From Ignisphaera aggregans DSM 17230 (lineage in GTDB: Archaea > Thermoproteota > Thermoprotei_A > Sulfolobales > Ignisphaeraceae), in contig CP002098.1 of the NCBI GenBank assembly GCA_000145985.1, positions 739,853 through 803,852 of the forward strand: a stretch of 64,000 bases of DNA, in the 5' to 3' direction. Below the pieces are notes generated by a model. The model was not told the origin of the DNA. It searched no databases and was given only the letters and a program-made list of their open reading frames with translations. The position numbers and the translations under genes are program-made. This document shows positions 46,195-55,542 of the stretch, in pieces (within the stretch, counting starts at the first letter, position 1; each line of letters opens with the position of its first letter).

Positions 46195-47154
46195 ATGGTT
46201 GGAGAGATTCGACTTACTTTTGGTCCTGTGAGGTCTAGGAGGCTTGGTATAAGTCTTGGTGTTAATAATGTTTATCCTAAGTTTTGTAGCTATAGCTGTA
46301 TATATTGTCAGTTGGGTAGAACTACTAGTTTGACTATTAGTAGAAGGGTTTTCTATGATCCTCAGAGGATTTTGCATGATGTTGAAGAGCTTTTGAGGGT
46401 TGTTTAGGGAGAGGGTATTAGGGTTAATTATATTACATTTGTTCCTAGTGGTGAACCTACTCTAGATGTTTTACTTGGTAGGGAGATAGAGCTTGTAAAG
46501 GGTTTGGGTGTCAGGGTTGCTGTACTCACAAATGCATCACTTCTATGGCTGGAAGACGTCAGGAGCGATCTATTGGAAGCAGATCTCGTCTCTATAAAGA
46601 TAGACGCTGTTTCAGAGGGGCTCTGGAGATTTATTAATAGACCCCATAAAGAGTTGGATACAGGTAAAGTGCTTGAGGGTGTAGAGATATTTTCAGAAGG
46701 GTTCAACGGAACTCTCATACCTGAGACTATGGTTATCGCTGAGAAGTTTCATAGCTATAGAGATGAAGCTAAAAAGATAGCATCATTCCTAGAGAAACTA
46801 AGAAATTTAGACAAAGCCTACATAGCAATACCTGTAAGACCTCCAGCAGAAAGCTGGGTTGAACCACCAGAGGAGAGCCTCATCATAGAATTCTATACAG
46901 TATTTACTGAAGAGCTGGGAAGTGCTAGAGTTGAACTACTTATAGCGCCAAGTGGAGAGATATATGGAGATATCTCTAGACCTATCGAAAGCATCATCTT
47001 CACAGCCTCGATCCACCCAATAAAAGAGAAAGATCTAGAGGAATTCTTAATGAAAAGCGGTGTAGATTGGAACATAGTCAAAGAACTTCTAAGCCAAGGA
47101 AAGCTAACAAAAGTGATCTATAGAGGAGAAACATTCTATATTGCTAATAGGTAA
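46195..47154 (+). pseudogene. Radical SAM protein (COG0731-like) split by an in-frame TAG
   Basis: ATG 46195, with GGTG eight bases before, starts MVGEIRLTFGPVRSRRLGIS. The cluster motif CSYSCIYC (C-x3-C-x2-C) follows. At 46405-46407 the frame hits TAG and continues without any shift as GEGIRVNYITFVPSGEPTLD, then through the rest of a COG0731-type protein (LVSIKIDAVSEGLWRFINRP) to the true stop at 47152-47154. The second half has no cluster motif of its own and could not work alone. One nonsense codon is the only lesion. Upstream in-frame ATG 46174 is less likely. Confidence 0.75.
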
Positions 47155-47596
47155 GAACATTAGTCCAAGCTAATCGATATCATCAGTCCATAACAAGCAG
47201 TATATAGAGTTAAGCTATACTAAGATAAGTTAATGATGTTTTACAACATAAACATAATATTATTATATTGGTTTATTGGTTATGTAATTTAAATATTGAA
47301 TATATTTATAAAACGATGATAAAGCCTGTTGAGATCTGTTGAGTAGATTTATATGGTGTGATTAGGTCTTGCATTGCTATAAATAGCTTATAGAGAGAAA
47401 TGTTTATGAATCTCAATTATGGTAATACGACTGATAAGGAACTTCCATTCAACTTCTATACAATTATTATTTATGAAATAGTATAGAAGAATATTAGTGG
47501 CTATTTTAAGCGTAAAACGTTTTTGATTAGGGTTTACTACGAAAAATATGTAAGGATATATAAATATATTTCTTACTATACTAGCTAGGTTTAACC
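47155..47596 (+). other. AT-rich 442-base gap with the promoter of the haem-type radical SAM gene
   Basis: No gene seen on either strand. GATATATAAATAT at about 47555-47567 is placed 30-42 bases before ATG 47597 as a TATA box. A possible C-box-like GATGATA near 47313 has no matching D box. Confidence 0.4.
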
Positions 47597-48646
47597 ATGT
47601 ACAATAAAATACCCAATATAGTGTTGTGGTATGCTACTGAGAGATGTGATGTTGGATGTAAACATTGTTGTTATCCTCCAATTAATAGAAGAGAACTAGA
47701 TACAGATGAGGCTAAATTTTTAATATCTAAGTTAGGAGAGTGGGGAGTTAAGTATTTTGTCTTTATAGGTGGTGAACCCTTCCTTAGAGATGATATTCTT
47801 GAACTAGTAAAGTGGTGTACAAAGCTAAAAATAAAACCATATATTGTTACAAAAGGTGGAAGGTTAGCGAAAGGAGATGACAACGCTGAGAAACTAGCAA
47901 TGGAATTGAAACGCGCTGACGCTAAAGTTACTGTAGCTATTGATGGTATAACTCATGCAACAATAGATGCTATATGTGGTTTACCTGAAGTCTATGATAG
48001 GATTATGAATACTATAAATCTCTGTCTTAAGTATGAAATTCTCCAAGGCTTTGTAACTGCTGCATTAAAGCCAAATATAAATGAAATTATATCGGTATTA
48101 GATCTAGCTTCTGAACTTGGATTAGAACGTTGTGTTATATTTGGTATTAGACCTATAGGTAGGGGTAAAACAACATTTAATCTATTTGCACCAACACCTA
48201 AAGAATTCAATGACTTTATGATGAGAATAGCATTAGGAATTAAAGAAAAGAGATGGAGACAGGAGGTATATATCTATGATCCTCTATTCCTAAGAGTAGT
48301 AGAGGAAATGAAAGTATCAAACTATGACTGTTCTAAGGTCTGTAAAATAGGATTATATTTCAATATAGATTCAGAAGGATATGCAATGCCTTGTCTCTTT
48401 GCACCGTTACGATTTAAAAATGTGCTTAATGAATCACTCGATGAAGTATATTTAGATATGATAGAAAAGACAAAACATTTAAGAAATCCTGAAGCTCTTA
48501 GGGGGAAATGTGGAGTCTGTAAATATAAGTATATTTGTGGAGGTTGTAGGGTTAGAGCATATGAACTAACTGGAGATTGGTTAGCATCTGATCCACTCTG
48601 CCCCTATGCATCCGAAGATGAGACTTACATTAAGGATTATACATGA
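47597..48646 (+). CDS. Radical SAM/SPASM protein of the Ahb/NirJ haem-biosynthesis type
   Basis: A 349-residue protein with the SAM cluster motif CDVGCKHC (17-24), the GGEP motif (IGGEPF), and a C-terminal SPASM region CGVCKYKYICGGC followed by RVRAYELTGDWLASDPLCPY. This C-terminus is close to AhbC, AhbD and NirJ, which remove side chains of tetrapyrrole rings. VIFGIRPIGRGK is also typical. AhbC/AhbD convert iron-coproporphyrin precursors to haem in archaea. No other haem gene is seen nearby except the two genes that follow at 48.8-50.6 kb. The substrate is therefore not certain. The gene looks intact and has its own promoter. Confidence 0.75.
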   Translation: MYNKIPNIVLWYATERCDVGCKHCCYPPINRRELDTDEAKFLISKLGEWGVKYFVFIGGEPFLRDDILELVKWCTKLKIKPYIVTKGGRLAKGDDNAEKLAMELKRADAKVTVAIDGITHATIDAICGLPEVYDRIMNTINLCLKYEILQGFVTAALKPNINEIISVLDLASELGLERCVIFGIRPIGRGKTTFNLFAPTPKEFNDFMMRIALGIKEKRWRQEVYIYDPLFLRVVEEMKVSNYDCSKVCKIGLYFNIDSEGYAMPCLFAPLRFKNVLNESLDEVYLDMIEKTKHLRNPEALRGKCGVCKYKYICGGCRVRAYELTGDWLASDPLCPYASEDETYIKDYT

Positions 48647-48777
48647 AATCTAATCTTAATGCCATTCCCATATCTTTAAACAACTCAAATTAGTTAAATA
48701 GAAATTGGGGTAAAGGTAATCGCTATAGACTCATGCTTCACAAAGTTTATAGTAGACCATTGAGTGGGGTTATAGAG

Positions 48778-49461
48778 TTATGAGGCTTGTAAGACATTTT
48801 TGTGAGGACATGGAGGAATATAGACGATTGTCATATCACTAAACTTTAGATCCTTATCTATTATTTCATCTACTTTATAGCTCCATATAGTTTCATCGGA
48901 ATACGTTAGTTTTTCCATGATTATAAGAGTTATGTCACCACATCCTATCTCTCTTAATTTTAATGCTATCCTCTTTACACCATCTGGATATGGTTCTGGA
49001 AATACTAGAAGTCCTCTACCTATTGATAAAGATCTTTCAATTTCATTATAATCAACCTCACCCTCTATATGAAATGTTATGAATATTATTTGTGCAAGGT
49101 CTTTACCTATTATATGTAGTGCTCTTGTGATTGAAGTGACACCAGGGATAATCTGTATAGCAACATTATGTTTTCTACATATCTCCCTAATCTTTTCTAA
49201 CAGTTGATAATCAGATACTGCAGCATCTCCATGGATAAGAAAAGCAACATCAAAATCCTTTGCATATATTGCTATCTCCTCTAATTGTCTATCCATCTCC
49301 CTAAAGTTTATTCTAATAACCTTTTTGTTTTGCAATAAAATAGAGAATCTATCTACGACGGTACTCCAGCCAATAACAATCTGACATCTCTTTATAACCT
49401 CAACCCCCTTAATAGTTATTAACTCTGGATCTCCAGGTCCAACACCAATTATATACAGCAT
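48778..49461 (-). CDS. CbiE-like tetrapyrrole methyltransferase
   Basis: A 227-residue SAM-dependent methylase of the tetrapyrrole methylase family. It begins MLYIIGVGPGDPELITIKGV, the family's SAM-binding start. VAFLIHGDAAV follows (normally 'SGDP'), then IIPGVTSITRALHII, and the C-terminal DMTIVYIPP. The order best fits CbiE, the C5 (and C15) methyltransferase of cobalamin synthesis. CbiT and the other cobalamin genes are absent here. Start chosen at ATG 49461. The gene is flanked by two haem-type radical SAM genes and is divergent from one of them. A modified tetrapyrrole pathway is possible. Confidence 0.7.
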   Translation of the reverse strand: MLYIIGVGPGDPELITIKGVEVIKRCQIVIGWSTVVDRFSILLQNKKVIRINFREMDRQLEEIAIYAKDFDVAFLIHGDAAVSDYQLLEKIREICRKHNVAIQIIPGVTSITRALHIIGKDLAQIIFITFHIEGEVDYNEIERSLSIGRGLLVFPEPYPDGVKRIALKLREIGCGDITLIIMEKLTYSDETIWSYKVDEIIDKDLKFSDMTIVYIPPCPHKNVLQAS

Positions 49462-49498
49462 TTGAGCCCACACAACAGAGTATCCCAATCAAATCAGT

Positions 49499-49514
49499 TT
49501 TTAATTATTTAATG
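49499..49514. promoter_or_regulatory. Shared divergent promoter of the CbiE-like and second radical SAM genes
   Basis: A single AT element, TTAATTATTTAATG on the plus strand, lies 38 bases before ATG 49461 on the minus strand and about 30-40 bases before ATG 49541 on the plus strand. It can serve as a TATA box in both directions, which would couple the two genes. Confidence 0.4.
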
Positions 49515-49540
49515 CTTGAATAATAGTCAGTAGATATTCT

Positions 49541-50551
49541 ATGGAGAAAACACCTATTCATGTTACATTGCATGTTACATATGAGTGTAACTTAAGTTGT
49601 ATTCACTGCTATGTCAATGCTGGAAGAGGTGCAACATTAGAACAACTCTCTACAGATGAAGCATTGAGGCTTATTCAAGAAATTGCAGAACTAGGTGCAA
49701 AAGCTATTATTTTTACAAGTGGCGAACCTCTGATGAGATCTGATATCTTAGATTTAATAGAATATGCATCAGATATAGGTTTAAAACCTATATTAGCTAC
49801 AAATGGTACATTACTAAATGATGACATTATAAAGAGACTTAAAGATGTAGATACATCAATAGCTATAAATCTACCATCAATTAGTGAGGAGATCCATAGA
49901 AGATTTACAGGAGTTAGCTCCTCCCTAGCGATAAAACTTAATGTATTAGATAAATGTTTGAGATATGGAGTAAAATGTTCTGTTGGTATAGCAATAACTA
50001 AGTTAAATATTAAAGATGTTAATAATGTAATAGATTATTGTTTAAAGAGAGAGGTTTTTGTAGATATAATATCTGTTGTACCATGTGGAAGAGCAAAATT
50101 GGATATTATTCCTATGGGAGCTGAATACAGAGATTTCCTACAGCATCTATGGATGAAGTATAGAGCTATACCCATGAATACTACTTCAGCTGATAGTAAG
50201 GTTTGTATCTATGAACCCATATATTTAGCTCTACTCTCTGAAAATGGAAAAAGTAACCTAAATAGACTTTGCTCAATAGGTGAAACAATAAATATAATGG
50301 CTGATGGAAGTATTAGACCATGTGTATTCATCCCATATACACTAGGCAATATTAGGAGGAAGAGCCTTGCTAAAATATGGAGAAGATTAATAGAAGATAG
50401 ACTTGTCCAAGAGCTTAGAGATCTAAATAAGCTTAAAGGGATATGTAGGTCATGTAACTGGAATATAGTATGCGGGGGTTGTAGAGCGAGAGCCTATTTC
50501 ATTAAAGGAGATCTATTTGCTTCAGATCCTATCTGCTGGCTAAATACCTAG
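49541..50551 (+). CDS. Second radical SAM/SPASM protein of the Ahb/NirJ type
   Basis: A 336-residue relative of the 47597 protein. Cluster motif CNLSCIHC (16-23), FTSGEPLMRSDI for GGEP, and C-terminal CRSCNWNIVCGGC with RARAYFIKGDLFASDPICW. The SPASM cysteines are all present. VVPCGRAKL corresponds to the family 'PTGRA' site. Together with 47597 it forms the expected pair of AhbC-like and AhbD-like enzymes, but which is which, and whether the product is haem, cannot be said. It is divergent from the CbiE-like gene, with a shared promoter. Confidence 0.75.
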   Translation: MEKTPIHVTLHVTYECNLSCIHCYVNAGRGATLEQLSTDEALRLIQEIAELGAKAIIFTSGEPLMRSDILDLIEYASDIGLKPILATNGTLLNDDIIKRLKDVDTSIAINLPSISEEIHRRFTGVSSSLAIKLNVLDKCLRYGVKCSVGIAITKLNIKDVNNVIDYCLKREVFVDIISVVPCGRAKLDIIPMGAEYRDFLQHLWMKYRAIPMNTTSADSKVCIYEPIYLALLSENGKSNLNRLCSIGETINIMADGSIRPCVFIPYTLGNIRRKSLAKIWRRLIEDRLVQELRDLNKLKGICRSCNWNIVCGGCRARAYFIKGDLFASDPICWLNT

Positions 50552-50996
50552 TTCATATTAACATAGATGGTAACTAACAAAGTTCAAGACATTTTAATTA
50601 TTGTTGAATACATACTACCCCTATCCCATTTATAAAAAATCTCAATAACTCTATGAAACTTCTTAATAGTCTAACCATAGCCTTCTTTCCATATACTCAT
50701 TCTCTAACCTAAAACATTTATTTCATTATTAACATACCTAAGTCCTCACAGTACTAAGCTTTATATCTTTCCATGGTTTGCAAAATCCTCATAAGATTAT
50801 GGTAAAGTTTGTATAAAGTTTTTGGCTAAGCGGAATAGAGTTGAATATTCAGACCCTTTGTCTCTCAACAAAAACTCAACATCCCATAGGGCTCTACTGG
50901 ATGAGTGTTGCATATCTCTCATTTGATTATATATCATCCATAATCCTCACAAAATAGCTGATTACAGAGCTAGAGGTCTACACACAATGAATTATT
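50552..50996. other. AT-rich 445-base gap
   Basis: No convincing reading frame on either strand, no repeat and no RNA structure noticed. It separates the tetrapyrrole block from the broken PH-SHOCT gene. Confidence 0.4.
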
Positions 50997-51700
50997 TCAT
51001 TGTTCTTGAAGTAGCTTTTTCTTTAGCTTCTCATACTCTTCCTTTGTTATTACTCCTTCGTCAAGTAATTTCTTTAACTTTTCTAATTCCTCTGCAATAG
51101 ACCTGGTTACCATGGTTGGAGCTGTAATTTTTTCAGCGATTTTCTCACGGAAGTTGCAATTCTCTGTTGTTGATATACTTCTCTCCATTCTGTTAATTTG
51201 TTTACTACTATTTCTCTTACTTTATAAGGATCTCGTATATCCCAAAAACATATTTGATGGTCTTTTAACTATCTTTGGTATAGCAATGCCTCCACCAGCT
51301 CCAATAGTTCTCCCTGCTCCTGCTCCAGCAACAGCATAACCAACTTCAAGACCTGTAGCTGTTATAAATACAAGTGATCCGCATTTGAATGCTCTGGCCA
51401 GCATTCCCTGCATTATATGTATATCTCTAATCTGATCAAATGTTATTTCTCTTACATAGCTTCCAAATATCCACGATTTCTCTATCCGAACGGATCTATC
51501 TGTTACATAATATGTATATGCCCCTTATTGAAGTAGTAGAAAATGAAATAGATAATGCTAAACAATAGCCATAACAAGATAATTATAGGTATAAAGAACG
51601 CTAATGGCAATACAAATAGCATTGTAAATATGGTGAAAATTATGAGAAACTTCACAATAGTTTTCTTTAAATATGGCTTATCACTCCATACAATAGACAT
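50997..51700 (-). pseudogene. PH-domain/SHOCT membrane protein with three frameshifts
   Basis: From ATG 51700, two membrane helices (FLIIFTIFTMLFVLPLAFF and the next) lead to a loss of frame at the GGGG run near 51523. The next frame gives YYVTDRSVRIEKSWIFGSYV and DQIRDIHIMQGMLARAFKCG, the pattern of a bacterial-type PH domain. A second shift near 51240 gives WDIRDPYKVREIVVNKLTEW. A third near 51140 leads into SIAEELEKLKKLLDEGVITK, the SHOCT domain, ending at 50997. Joined, these make one normal bPH-SHOCT protein of about 230 residues. Three shifts in one gene mean it is not active as read. Confidence 0.65.
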
Positions 51701-52077
51701 AAATCCACACCTATATAGAATATCATAGAATATCGTAGTAAAACATTTATAAACTTTTCTCTTAGATACGACTGATATAGATATTTAATATTCAATACAA
51801 TACTGTACTATTAGTTAGGAATATTAGAATAAAAATCATCATTCTCCACATATAGAAAATGATTTACCTCTAATACAAAACATTAGTAGGAATATCTCAT
51901 CTGGGACAAACTCTCAGCACAATATCTATGTTAAAAAGTATGAGTATTATCATAAACAAAATGATACATAGCTATAGAAGTAAGCTTCTAACTGTCTATA
52001 GCAGTTGCTATTCAAGATTTAGTCTATAGATATATAACTCTTTATAAGACTTCTAAATATGTAGAGGTTGGAATGTA
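51701..52077. other. AT-rich 377-base gap with the promoter of the DUF3782 gene
   Basis: No gene seen. CTTTATAAG at 52040-52048 is placed as a TATA box and GAGGTTG (52064-52070) as a ribosome binding site for ATG 52078. The rest is AT-rich without structure that I can see. Confidence 0.4.
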
Positions 52078-52851
52078 ATGTCTATAGAGACAGCTGAGCT
52101 TAGGGCAAGGTTGTTGAAGCTTTTGGAGGAGGATACAGAGTTTAGATATGCTGTAGCTGGTCTTATAGGTTTGGGTGAGATTCTTAGGAGGCTTGATAGG
52201 CATGAGGAGGAGCTTGTTAGAATTAGGGAGGAGCAGAAGAGAGTTTGGGAGGAGATAGCTAGGCTATGGAATGAGATTGCAAAACTGAGGGAGGATATGG
52301 TAAAGGGTTTTGAGAGACACGATATGGAATTAGCAAAGTTAAGAGAGGATATGGTTAAAGGATTCGAAAGACATGATATAGAGTTGGCCAAGCTTAGAGA
52401 GGATTTCAATAGAGCTATCCAGTTATTTGAGAAGAGATTTGAGGAGATAGATAGGAGATTTGATAGAGTTGAGAGACGTTTATCTGCTCTTGGTGCTAGA
52501 TGGGGTATTGAGTCTGAGGAGGCTTTTAGAGAGGGTTTGAGGGGAATACTTGAGAAGGAGCTTGGTTTCAAGGTTGAGAGGTGGAAGGCTCGCGATGATA
52601 AGGGTATAGTGTTTGGCTATCCAAGTGAGGTTGAGATAGATGTAGCTATAGTTGATAAAAAGATAATACTAATTGAAATATCCTCACATGTAAGAGCATC
52701 AGACATATACATATTTAAGAGAAAAGCAGAGCTATATAAAGAGAAGATGGGTAGAGAACCAGATAGACTAATAATCATAACGCCATACGCAGATGAAAAA
52801 GCTTTTGAAGCAGCGGCAAAATTAGGGATAGAGATATATACAGATGTATAG
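52078..52851 (+). CDS. DUF3782 protein: coiled coil plus PD-(D/E)XK nuclease-like domain
   Basis: A 257-residue protein of the DUF3782 group common in crenarchaea. Residues 45-140 are a coiled coil with two near-identical 18-residue units AKLREDMVKGFERHDMEL (68-85 and 86-103), probably from slippage duplication. The C-terminal domain contains EVEIDVAIVDKKIILIEIS (about 193-211). Asp and the later Glu fit the PD-(D/E)XK core, followed by YKEKMGREPDRLIIITPYAD. A DNA- or RNA-cutting function is suspected for the family but not proven. Intact, with its own promoter. Confidence 0.8.
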   Translation: MSIETAELRARLLKLLEEDTEFRYAVAGLIGLGEILRRLDRHEEELVRIREEQKRVWEEIARLWNEIAKLREDMVKGFERHDMELAKLREDMVKGFERHDIELAKLREDFNRAIQLFEKRFEEIDRRFDRVERRLSALGARWGIESEEAFREGLRGILEKELGFKVERWKARDDKGIVFGYPSEVEIDVAIVDKKIILIEISSHVRASDIYIFKRKAELYKEKMGREPDRLIIITPYADEKAFEAAAKLGIEIYTDV

Positions 52852-53000
52852 CAATAGATTTTTCAGGCTGTGGCTAGTATTGTAATAGTGTCTCTGTTCT
52901 CTAAATCTTTAGTGGATAAATGGTTTAGTTAAAACATTCTTCACCTCTATGTCTAGCTTTATCTCTAATAGAGTGTATAGAAATATGGTGATGGATATAA

Positions 53001-54101
53001 GTGTTTTCTGATACAATCAATAGAGGAGAGAGGCATAACACATCTTTGAGTGATCCATGGAGTAGTATATGTTTCATAAGATATCAAGGTTTTGAGCCAT
53101 GTAGATGTTTTGTTAGAACTGAGAATGGTCCGGAGATTCCATGTAGAGCTGGTCTCAGGGTTTGGGGTGGTAGGTTGGAGAGATTGGTTTATGATATAGT
53201 GCTATCGAGACCAGAAGACTATCTATCTATATATCAAAGTGGATGTAATCACAATTGTTTAAAGTGTCATAGCTGGTATTTTGCACAGATTGCACAGGGT
53301 AGATGGTATTCAGCAGAAGATTTGACTAGGATTGTACTAGAGTATAGGGAGTATGTAACTGTGTGGAAGCATCGTAATAGAGCTACTATGTGGCATGCAT
53401 CTGATCTCTGTAGCCATTGTGGATCCTGTGTTATTGATGGGAAGAGAGGTCCTTACTGTCCAGGGATACTACGTTCGGACCAAGTTCTACTCTCACCACA
53501 GGGATATGGACCTGCTAGAAATATAGTTTCTATGACTGGAGGTGATCTTTATTGTCAACCTGCTTTCTATATAGATTTCTTTAGACGTATTAAGAGAGAA
53601 GCTCCAGATATGTTGATACATATAGAGACTAATGGCTATGGACTAACACCTAAGAATCTTGAGCTACTCTATGAAGCTGATCTTGATTCAATATGGCTTG
53701 ATATGAAGGCATATAGCAGAAATATATATGAATATCTATGTGGAACACATAATGATTGGATACTTGAGCTCCCAGCAAAGATTATCGATATGGGTATAAT
53801 CCTAGAAATCGTACTTCTATATATACCAGATCTTGTAGAGATAGAAGAGATAAGAGCCTTGGGAAGGATTATAGCAAATGTTTCTCGAGATATACCAACA
53901 ATGCTATTAGCATTCTTCCCACAATATCTTATGTCAGGATATAGAGAACCTACTATAGAGGAAATGGTTCTAGCATATAAAGCTCTTAGAGAAGAAGGTT
54001 TAAGAAAAGTTAAGGTAGGGAATATAGGAGTCTTCTGTAAAACAAGTAGTTGTATAGATAGACTTATAGATGAAATTGGACGTGAAGCTCTTGCCCTATG
54101 A
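53001..54101 (+). CDS. Radical SAM protein, glycyl-radical-activase-like, with extra Cys cluster
   Basis: A 366-residue protein from GTG 53001. The SAM cluster motif CNHNCLKC is at residues 82-89. An insert with CSHCGSCVIDGKRGPYC (about 134-150) could bind a second iron-sulphur cluster. Two more cysteine pairs occur at the N-terminus (EPCRCF, IPC). ETNGYGLTPKNLELLYEADL and DSIWLDMKAY are typical of pyruvate-formate-lyase activase-like enzymes (COG1180 group). No glycyl radical enzyme is nearby, so the target is unknown. A NifX-like protein follows 204 bases downstream. Confidence 0.75.
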   Translation: MFSDTINRGERHNTSLSDPWSSICFIRYQGFEPCRCFVRTENGPEIPCRAGLRVWGGRLERLVYDIVLSRPEDYLSIYQSGCNHNCLKCHSWYFAQIAQGRWYSAEDLTRIVLEYREYVTVWKHRNRATMWHASDLCSHCGSCVIDGKRGPYCPGILRSDQVLLSPQGYGPARNIVSMTGGDLYCQPAFYIDFFRRIKREAPDMLIHIETNGYGLTPKNLELLYEADLDSIWLDMKAYSRNIYEYLCGTHNDWILELPAKIIDMGIILEIVLLYIPDLVEIEEIRALGRIIANVSRDIPTMLLAFFPQYLMSGYREPTIEEMVLAYKALREEGLRKVKVGNIGVFCKTSSCIDRLIDEIGREALAL

Positions 54102-54305
54102 AAATTACAATAAAGAGGCTCTAGATATTAATATTGAGACTATAGCTATGAATAATTGATAAACTAGTAATTTATATAAAGCTGTATTTTATTGAGTTGA
54201 TAGATGATGTTGAATCCTTGAGATAGTAGCTATATTGAGGATAGTGGTTTAGAGAAGGAAATCACTGTGTTGATGTATAGATAGAAACATATAGATTCTT
54301 AAATT

Positions 54306-54710
54306 GTGGATATGCACAGTTCTAGACTAGGTGTTATGTTATGCGTATCGCTATCCCCCTGTACAGAATCTGGTGGAGGTCTCTATGTATCTCCACACTT
54401 TGGAAGAGCTCAGTGTTTTGCTATATATGAGATTTATGATGATAGTATTAAGATGTTAGCAGTGGAGAAAAATCCTATAGCACCTATGGAGTATGGCAGA
54501 GGTAGAGGACATATAATAATAGATATGCTACTAAGATATGGAGTCGAAGGAGTTATAGTCTATGAAATAGGTTCTGGTGCTTTCTATAGACTTCATGAAG
54601 CTGGGGTGAAGATATTCTTGGTAGATAGGATTATGAATATTGAAGAAGCTGTAAGGCTATTTAAAGAGGGGAGGCTTAGAGAAGCTAGCAAACCTGTGGA
54701 GAGAGATTAG
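54306..54710 (+). CDS. NifX/NifB-type dinitrogenase iron-molybdenum cofactor domain protein
   Basis: A 134-residue single-domain protein of the NifX group. YVSPHFGRAQCFAIYEI is the family's conserved core, followed by RGRGHIIIDMLLRYGVEGVI and GSGAFYRLHEAGVKIFL. In nitrogen fixers such domains bind the FeMo cofactor, but archaea without nitrogenase have many copies of unknown metal-cluster role. Start GTG 54306 or ATG 54312. It is near a radical SAM protein, as often seen, which suggests a metal-cluster handling job (inference). Confidence 0.85.
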   Translation: MDMHSSRLGVMLCVSLSPCTESGGGLYVSPHFGRAQCFAIYEIYDDSIKMLAVEKNPIAPMEYGRGRGHIIIDMLLRYGVEGVIVYEIGSGAFYRLHEAGVKIFLVDRIMNIEEAVRLFKEGRLREASKPVERD

Positions 54711-54882
54711 TGTAAAACTATATAGTGCTGGAAAGTCATTGTATTTCAGCTCAATAATAGTTGTATGCCTAATGAATTCGAAGAGATATTAAAATGTTGA
54801 ATAAAAGCCTAAGCTATAGATTCTGTAAACAGTAGCATTTATATATCTAGATATGCATCTCTATCTATAGCAGGGATGTGCT

Positions 54883-55323
54883 GTGGCTATAACTGCTGAA
54901 GCTATTGTTGAACTCTTTGAGAGAGATTCTAGAGCTAGGAAGAGGCTTGCAGAACTCCTTGTTTCTGAACCCGATATCAGGTTAGCTATTATTAATGCTG
55001 TTCTAAGGGATGTTGCTACTAAGAGTGATATTGAGAGGATTAGAGGGGAGTTTGATAAGATTAGGGGTGAATATGCTACAAAGGAAGATATAGGGATGTT
55101 GAGGAATGAGATAGAGAGAATTAGAGGAGAATATGCAACTAAAGAAGATATAAAGATGTTGAAGGGTGAGATAGAGAAGATTAGAGGTGAGTATGCAACT
55201 AAGGAGGATGTAAAGATTTTGAGGGATGAAATGAATATTTTGAGAAGTGATGTTGAGAAGATCAGGGCTGATCTTGTAGATGTTAGGGAGAGGTTGTCTA
55301 AGTTGGAGGGAATAGTCTCATAG
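54883..55323 (+). CDS. Helical protein with three 20-residue tandem repeats
   Basis: A 146-residue charged helical protein from GTG 54883, with CATTTATATATCT at about 54834-54846 as TATA box. Residues about 55-115 hold three units of 20 residues, RGEYATKEDIxMLxxEIExI, encoded by matching 60-base DNA repeats (about 55050-55230). The fold is a coiled coil of the same flavour as DUF3782 N-termini, but no nuclease domain follows. The next gene (55336) begins 13 bases later. Confidence 0.65.
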   Translation: MAITAEAIVELFERDSRARKRLAELLVSEPDIRLAIINAVLRDVATKSDIERIRGEFDKIRGEYATKEDIGMLRNEIERIRGEYATKEDIKMLKGEIEKIRGEYATKEDVKILRDEMNILRSDVEKIRADLVDVRERLSKLEGIVS

Positions 55324-55335
55324 CTTATTGAGAGA

Positions 55336-55542
55336 ATGAATGATTTTGATAAGAGGATAGATGCACTGGACAGGAGGATAGATTCTCTCGATAAAAGAAT
55401 AGATTCCCTTGATAAGAGAATTGATGGTCTGGATAAGAGGTTGGACTATGTAGCAAAAATCTCATTGACACTAACAATAAGCGTTATAGCAACATTGATA
55501 GCAAACATTGTATTGGTGTATCTATCAAGATTTATTCACTAG
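55336..55542 (+). CDS. Heptad-repeat protein with C-terminal membrane helix
   Basis: A 68-residue protein. Four or five heptads of the form DSLDKRI (residues 4-36) lead to a membrane helix (ISLTLTISVIATLIANIVLVY). It is organised like the protein at 40534-40782 and follows the 54883 gene by 13 bases, so the two coiled coils may pair at the membrane. Confidence 0.6.
   Translation: MNDFDKRIDALDRRIDSLDKRIDSLDKRIDGLDKRLDYVAKISLTLTISVIATLIANIVLVYLSRFIH

Noticed and set aside
46405..46407. Pyrrolysine or genome-wide amber recoding
   Set aside because: TAG is a common normal stop here (for example at 2428, 4246, 31723 and 16442), so it is not a sense codon in general; a lone nonsense change is simpler.
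47305..47345. Possible C/D box RNA (GATGATA followed by GTTGAG repeats)
   Set aside because: No CTGA D box and no second box pair at the right spacing.
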